A DNA stretch of 52,379 nucleotides from an uncultured Alistipes sp. (GTDB lineage: Bacteria; Bacteroidota; Bacteroidia; Bacteroidales; Rikenellaceae). This document shows, piece after piece, positions 49,776-52,379 of this stretch. The position numbers were made by a program, and so were the translations under genes. A model generated the notes under the pieces. That model worked only from the letters and a program-made list of their open reading frames with translations, did not search any database and was not told where the DNA came from. The DNA is taken from NCBI GenBank assembly GCA_904502005.1, contig CAJGDC010000006.1:1-52379 (forward strand), read 5' to 3'. Position 1 is the first letter of the stretch. The number at the start of each line of letters is the position of its first letter.

Positions 49776-49900
49776 TTTTGATGTGAAAAGGCAGCATTTG
49801 CTGCGTTACAATACGATAACCGAGTTGCTCACATACGCTTAGTATGCTGCGCACTCGGTTTCTTTTGTGCCTTACAACTACTACCTTTTGACATCAAAAC
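49775..49900. repeat. Structured intergenic element C
   Basis: Outer arms of 17 nt (49775-49791 with 49884-49900) pair with one G.G mismatch (49785/49890), in the same context as A and B1. Inside are GCAGC-ATTT-GCTGC (49791-49804), GTTACA, and ACCGAGT/ACTCGGT (49819-49825 with 49853-49859) around CATAC-GCTTA-GTATG. The motif CTGTACTATCC follows at 49909-49919. No gene is visible between 49776 and 50085. Confidence 0.7.
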
Positions 49901-49973
49901 GGAGGCGTCTGTACTATCCACTGCTAATTTTTTTTGCCGAGGCGGAGCTGGGTCGTGTTGCCGAAGACAAACT

Positions 49974-50001
49974 AATGGCCAATGGCTAATAGCCAATAGC
50001 T
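49974..50001. repeat. Heptamer repeat array 6
   Basis: Four units: AATGGCC, AATGGCT, AATAGCC, AATAGCT. Confidence 0.85.
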
Positions 50002-50042
50002 AAAAAATCTACTATTTATGCATTTATTCATAAAAGTTTTAT

Positions 50043-50050
50043 TAACTTTG
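50043..50050 (+). promoter_or_regulatory. -7 box for the TerB-like pair
   Basis: TAACTTTG matches the -7 consensus, 35 bp before ATG 50086. No TTTG at the -33 position. Confidence 0.5.
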
Positions 50051-50085
50051 TATGTAGATATGTCTAACCTTAAAACTCTACGGCT

Positions 50086-50874
50086 ATGAAAGTTAATATT
50101 GAAATGCTGGCGGCTATATACAAATTAGGTACCGCTGTTGTATGTGCTGACGGAAATATCAACCCTCAGTGTGCAAAGCCTTTGACTAACTTTTTCTATG
50201 GCATTAATGGCTTTAATGACGAGGCAATGCAGCGTGTAGTTGATTATGCCAATAAGAATGAGTCTATGACAGCGCAGCGGGCAGTAGAGCTAATCACTGA
50301 CTTTGATATTGACGCCAAGAAGAAGATTGTAAATCTCTTGGCTGATATTGTACGTGCAGAGGGTGAATTGTCAGAGAAGAAACTCGAAATGTTTAATGGT
50401 GCCAGAAGCCTCTGTGGACTTCCAGAGTCTGATGAACCGTTAGTAGACAACTCTAGTGATGTTATCCCGCCGACATTCCTCGCTGCAAAGACAAATGGCC
50501 TTGCCTATCCTTTTATGAGTGAGGCGGATGATTGGCAGGGGCTGGATGCGGATATAGCTGAACATATCGGTGCGGAGCGCACAGAGGTTGTCCGCTTTAC
50601 AGCACCGCTAAATATACTCTCAAAGCGTTTAGGACTTGTTGACTGCCACCTTGTATTCCTTGTTGACCGTAATGGTTACCAGAAGGATGACATTGGCGAC
50701 AATATGACCGGAACAATTCTCTATGGCTCGGGCCACGAGATTTTGGGTAATATCGTCTTTGCCCTTGAGACCGATAAGGGATATGAACTTAAAGGATTTA
50801 CCTCAGCAAGACTGATTGAGGATGCATATATTGCGATTAATGCGGCTGTCGGTAACCTTCTAAGACTTGAGTAG
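50086..50874 (+). CDS. TerB-like domain protein
   Basis: A 262-residue soluble protein. The first 110 residues are helical and resemble the TerB/DjlA-N fold: AAIYKLGTAVVCADGNINPQ opens like the first helix and acidic metal-site loop (DGNI), and LADIVRAEGELSEKK repeats that pattern. The second half (about 150-262) is a different, mixed alpha/beta region (VRFTAPLNILSKRLGLVDCHLVFLVD in part) that I do not recognise. No tellurite-resistance operon is nearby, so a stress role is only a family-level guess. The second, shorter gene begins one base after its stop. Confidence 0.65.
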   Translation: MKVNIEMLAAIYKLGTAVVCADGNINPQCAKPLTNFFYGINGFNDEAMQRVVDYANKNESMTAQRAVELITDFDIDAKKKIVNLLADIVRAEGELSEKKLEMFNGARSLCGLPESDEPLVDNSSDVIPPTFLAAKTNGLAYPFMSEADDWQGLDADIAEHIGAERTEVVRFTAPLNILSKRLGLVDCHLVFLVDRNGYQKDDIGDNMTGTILYGSGHEILGNIVFALETDKGYELKGFTSARLIEDAYIAINAAVGNLLRLE

Positions 50875-50875
50875 T

Positions 50876-51208
50876 ATGAGATTTATGAGACGCGACTTCT
50901 GGGCTATTATGCGCTTGGGTCAACTATTTATCAGTAAGAGCAATAACTCTCAAAATGAGGCGGCCGCAAAGAAACTTGTCTATGGACTGGCTGATTTCCT
51001 CTCGCCAGAGGATATGGAGAACACAGTGCGCATGGCTGGCATGCTTGATTTTGAATCATCCGTCGCGGCACTGACCACCCTCGGTAGCGAGGAACTCCAG
51101 TGGGCCAAAGAGCTGCTCTATAGCATCGCCACCATCGACGGCGATATGAATGCCGAGCAGGCAAGGATGTGGGAGTATCTGGAGAACAACACAGGGTTTA
51201 GTCTCTAA
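50876..51208 (+). CDS. Short TerB-like protein, partner of the preceding gene
   Basis: A 110-residue helical protein. The central SNNSQNEAAAKKLVYGLADFLSPEDMENTV and final LLYSIATIDGDMNAEQARMWEYL (both quoted in part) repeat the helix - acidic loop - helix pattern of TerB-like domains, with DGDMN matching DGNIN of its neighbour. The start is set at ATG 50876, one base after the upstream stop; an in-frame TTG at 50867 overlaps that gene and is less likely. The function is unknown. Structured element D begins 11 bp after its stop. Confidence 0.6.
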   Translation: MRFMRRDFWAIMRLGQLFISKSNNSQNEAAAKKLVYGLADFLSPEDMENTVRMAGMLDFESSVAALTTLGSEELQWAKELLYSIATIDGDMNAEQARMWEYLENNTGFSL

Positions 51209-51218
51209 AGAAGCCGTC

Positions 51219-51320
51219 TAACAAGGCTATTTTGTCGTTTGCTCGCCCTCAAAATCCTCACATACGCTTTAGTATGCTGCGGTTTCTCGGGCTTCGCATG
51301 CCTAAAATTAGCACTTGTTA
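51219..51320. repeat. Structured intergenic element D
   Basis: Outer pairing TAACAAG (51219-51225) with CTTGTTA (51314-51320), GCTA with TAGC and TTTT with AAAA. Inside, GCCC/GGGC and AAA(t)CC/GGTTT surround CATAC (51261-51265) and GTATG (51272-51276). The apex shares CTCACATACGCT and AGTATGCTGCG with B2 and C. Confidence 0.6.
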
Positions 51321-51371
51321 TACAACTTTTTAGTTAGAGCGTGTACCGAATCTATTGGTGCACCCCTCCCG

Positions 51372-51427
51372 CTATATTAAAAGCAACAAAGACCTTCCAT
51401 TCGGGAGGTCTTTGTTACTTTTAATAG
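51372..51427. terminator. Bidirectional terminator
   Basis: A long near-perfect inverted repeat: CTAT(a)TTAAAAG(c)AACAAAGACCT on the left pairs with AGGTCTTTGTT(a)CTTTTAATAG on the right. It lies between the TerB-like pair and the convergent lipoprotein gene. Confidence 0.8.
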
Positions 51428-51453
51428 ATTGTCCTCTAAGATATAACTATATG

Positions 51454-51915
51454 TTATTCTATTTTTATACCCTCAAAATAGCAGTTGCTACTATAAGGGT
51501 ATCGAGTACCATTTGGGGTTGTGCTTAATTGGCCTGTTGCTTTGGAAAAAATCGTCAAAATACCTGCACCAAATAATGCACTATCATATTTTCTTGTTAT
51601 GTATCCATAACTGTCTGTATTAGTTGTTGAATCTAAATAAAGTTTACCATCAATAAGTATTCCTGTGGTTGATATCAAGCCTCTTAATTTAACTCTATCT
51701 TCGTCTATTTGGGTAATTGTGATCATTCCTTTGTCGTGTATTACTCCGTCATCTAGGCCCCATATAACATAATCTTCTGTTGTTACGGAGTAAGTTCCCA
51801 ACAGATCCTCCATACTTCCAATTTTAGGTTTGTCGCCCAACTCATTTTTCTCACAAGAAATACCAAAGCAGCAACTTATTACAGCAGCTATAAAAAATGT
51901 AAAAAACCTCTTCAT
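51454..51915 (-). CDS. Small hypothetical lipoprotein
   Basis: A 153-residue lipoprotein. The signal peptide MKRFFTFFIAAVISCCFGIS precedes Cys21, followed by EKNELGDK. The mature part has a DLLGTYSVTTEDYVIWG stretch typical of small beta-barrel (lipocalin-like) lipoproteins, then alternating strands; no named family is recognised. ATG 51915 gives a proper signal sequence; an in-frame ATG at 51939 adds eight residues before it. The base composition is more AT-rich than most genes here, and it stands alone between two structured non-coding stretches, so recent acquisition is possible. Confidence 0.7.
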   Translation of the reverse strand: MKRFFTFFIAAVISCCFGISCEKNELGDKPKIGSMEDLLGTYSVTTEDYVIWGLDDGVIHDKGMITITQIDEDRVKLRGLISTTGILIDGKLYLDSTTNTDSYGYITRKYDSALFGAGILTIFSKATGQLSTTPNGTRYPYSSNCYFEGIKIE

Positions 51916-51966
51916 AATAATGTTTATGTACCGTAGCATCTCCTATGCGGTGATTATATAATAAAG

Positions 51967-52164
51967 AAAGTGTGGAGATGTTCGTTTATCTATTGAGAGG
52001 TTCTGGTAAACCTTGTATCAAATAAACAATACTCCACACCTGCATGGTATGGAGTTGGCACAGAGTGTACCATAAGTCACACCAATACAAGTGAGATAGC
52101 ATTCGTTATCCTTGATACATTTGAAATTTACCAGATTTCTCAATAAGGATTAGCGAAACACTTT
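51967..52164. repeat. Structured intergenic element F (198-bp long palindrome)
   Basis: Long imperfect terminal inverted repeats: AAAGTGT (51967-51973) with ACACTTT (52158-52164), TATTGAGA (51991-51998) with TCTCAATA (52138-52145), TCTGGTAAA (52002-52010) with TTTACCAGA (52127-52135), and TGTATCAA (52014-52021) with TTGATACA (52112-52119). The interior has ACTCCA/TGGAGT and GTGTGGAG/CTCCACAC pairings. It may be a MITE-like element. Confidence 0.65.
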
Positions 52165-52176
52165 CACTAATAAAAT

Positions 52177-52371
52177 ATGTCTGCAATCTCGCGACTGCAC
52201 TACAAAGTTAGAAAATTATTTCCGAATGAACAAACATATTTGGAGGTTCATGAGTTCGAAATGTTCTGCGTTAGTAAAGCCCTGCCTATTCATATCATGG
52301 AAAATGCCAATGGCCAATGGCTAATAGCTAAAGCAAACAAGTCCCCCTCACAGGAGGGGGTGCGGGGATAG
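52177..52371 (+). CDS. Doubtful 64-codon open frame
   Basis: The frame starts 12 bp after element F. The first 40 residues (SRLHYKVRKLFPNEQTYLEV) look mildly protein-like, but the last third translates heptamer array 7 and a GC-rich hairpin (NANGQWLIAKANKSPSQEGV). It could be the remnant of a gene whose end was overrun by repeats, or not coding at all. Confidence 0.2.
   Translation: MSAISRLHYKVRKLFPNEQTYLEVHEFEMFCVSKALPIHIMENANGQWLIAKANKSPSQEGVRG
52302..52329. repeat. Heptamer repeat array 7
   Basis: Units AAATGCC, AATGGCC, AATGGCT, AATAGCT, followed at 52343-52360 by the hairpin CCCCCTC-ACAG-GAGGGGG. Confidence 0.8.
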
Positions 52372-52379
52372 GTAACACA

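Noticed and set aside
28128..49900. Integron attC sites
   Set aside because: The elements have paired outer arms and variable stems like attC, but the GTTRRRY/RYYYAAC core boxes are absent, genes between them are housekeeping, in both orientations, and no integrase is present.
35884..52329. CRISPR array
   Set aside because: The repeated unit is 7 bp, tandem, without spacers, and no cas genes are present.

Overview
The window is ordinary, gene-dense chromosome from a member of the Bacteroidota, most likely order Bacteroidales. The family is uncertain; a Rikenellaceae- or Alistipes-like lineage is only a guess. The evidence is: promoters of the Bacteroidota type (-33 TTTG, about 19-21 bp, -7 TAnnTTTG) in front of many genes; A-rich leaders without Shine-Dalgarno sequences; Bacteroidota-restricted families (DUF4837 lipoprotein, OMP-family receptor with a carboxypeptidase-D-like domain, PEGA-domain protein, AURKAIP1/COX24 mini-protein); and a coaX - outer-membrane protein - TPR - lptC - CNNM/CBS - PpiD cluster typical of the order. 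No phage, insertion sequence, CRISPR array or rRNA is visible. The first gene is cut by the window edge.

Layout. 1-7.3 kb: a partial secreted metallophosphatase, uracil-DNA glycosylase with a CBM9-like protein and a sugar-kinase-like protein, then on the other strand DUF4837 lipoprotein, UDP-galactopyranose mutase and RlmH, then a NodB deacetylase with UbiX. 7.4-13.9 kb: an outer-membrane receptor, and a minus-strand run of YkvA-like protein, histidine acid phosphatase, cysteine desulfidase-family enzyme and a Ca/Na exchanger. 14.0 kb: tRNA-Phe. 14.2-20.6 kb: a 1672-residue coiled-coil surface lipoprotein and an OmpA-family protein. 21-25 kb: dipeptidyl peptidase IV, an unrecognised conserved protein and a GT2 glycosyltransferase. 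25-32.6 kb: sugar-phosphate and lipid genes (GatZ-like, acyltransferase, prolyl-tRNA editing protein, pentulose/hexulose-phosphate epimerase, glycerophosphodiesterase, NCS2 permease, class II aldolase). 32.7-36.5 kb: PEGA-domain protein, SRPBCC protein, HU and a 29-residue ribosome-associated-type protein. 36.7-41.7 kb: RNase G and Mfd. 42-49.8 kb: the coaX-to-ppiD envelope cluster. 50-52.4 kb: two TerB-like proteins, a small lipoprotein and a non-coding tail.

Much of the gene content serves the envelope: outer-membrane barrels, lipoproteins, LPS transport (LptC), periplasmic folding (PpiD), galactofuranose supply (Glf), deacetylation and acylation. Housekeeping functions (ung, mfd, rng, rlmH, HU, coaX) are interleaved.

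The least expected content is non-coding. Several intergenic regions hold long structured elements that start on the stop codon of the upstream gene. Their stems differ in sequence but keep the same architecture, loop motifs and a G.G mismatch. A second family consists of short arrays of a 7-bp unit (roughly AAtRGCY); one array contains the coaX start codon. Two further long imperfect palindromes lie near 30.45 kb and 52.06 kb. At 32.63 kb a terminator hairpin carries the next gene's -7 promoter element in its loop.
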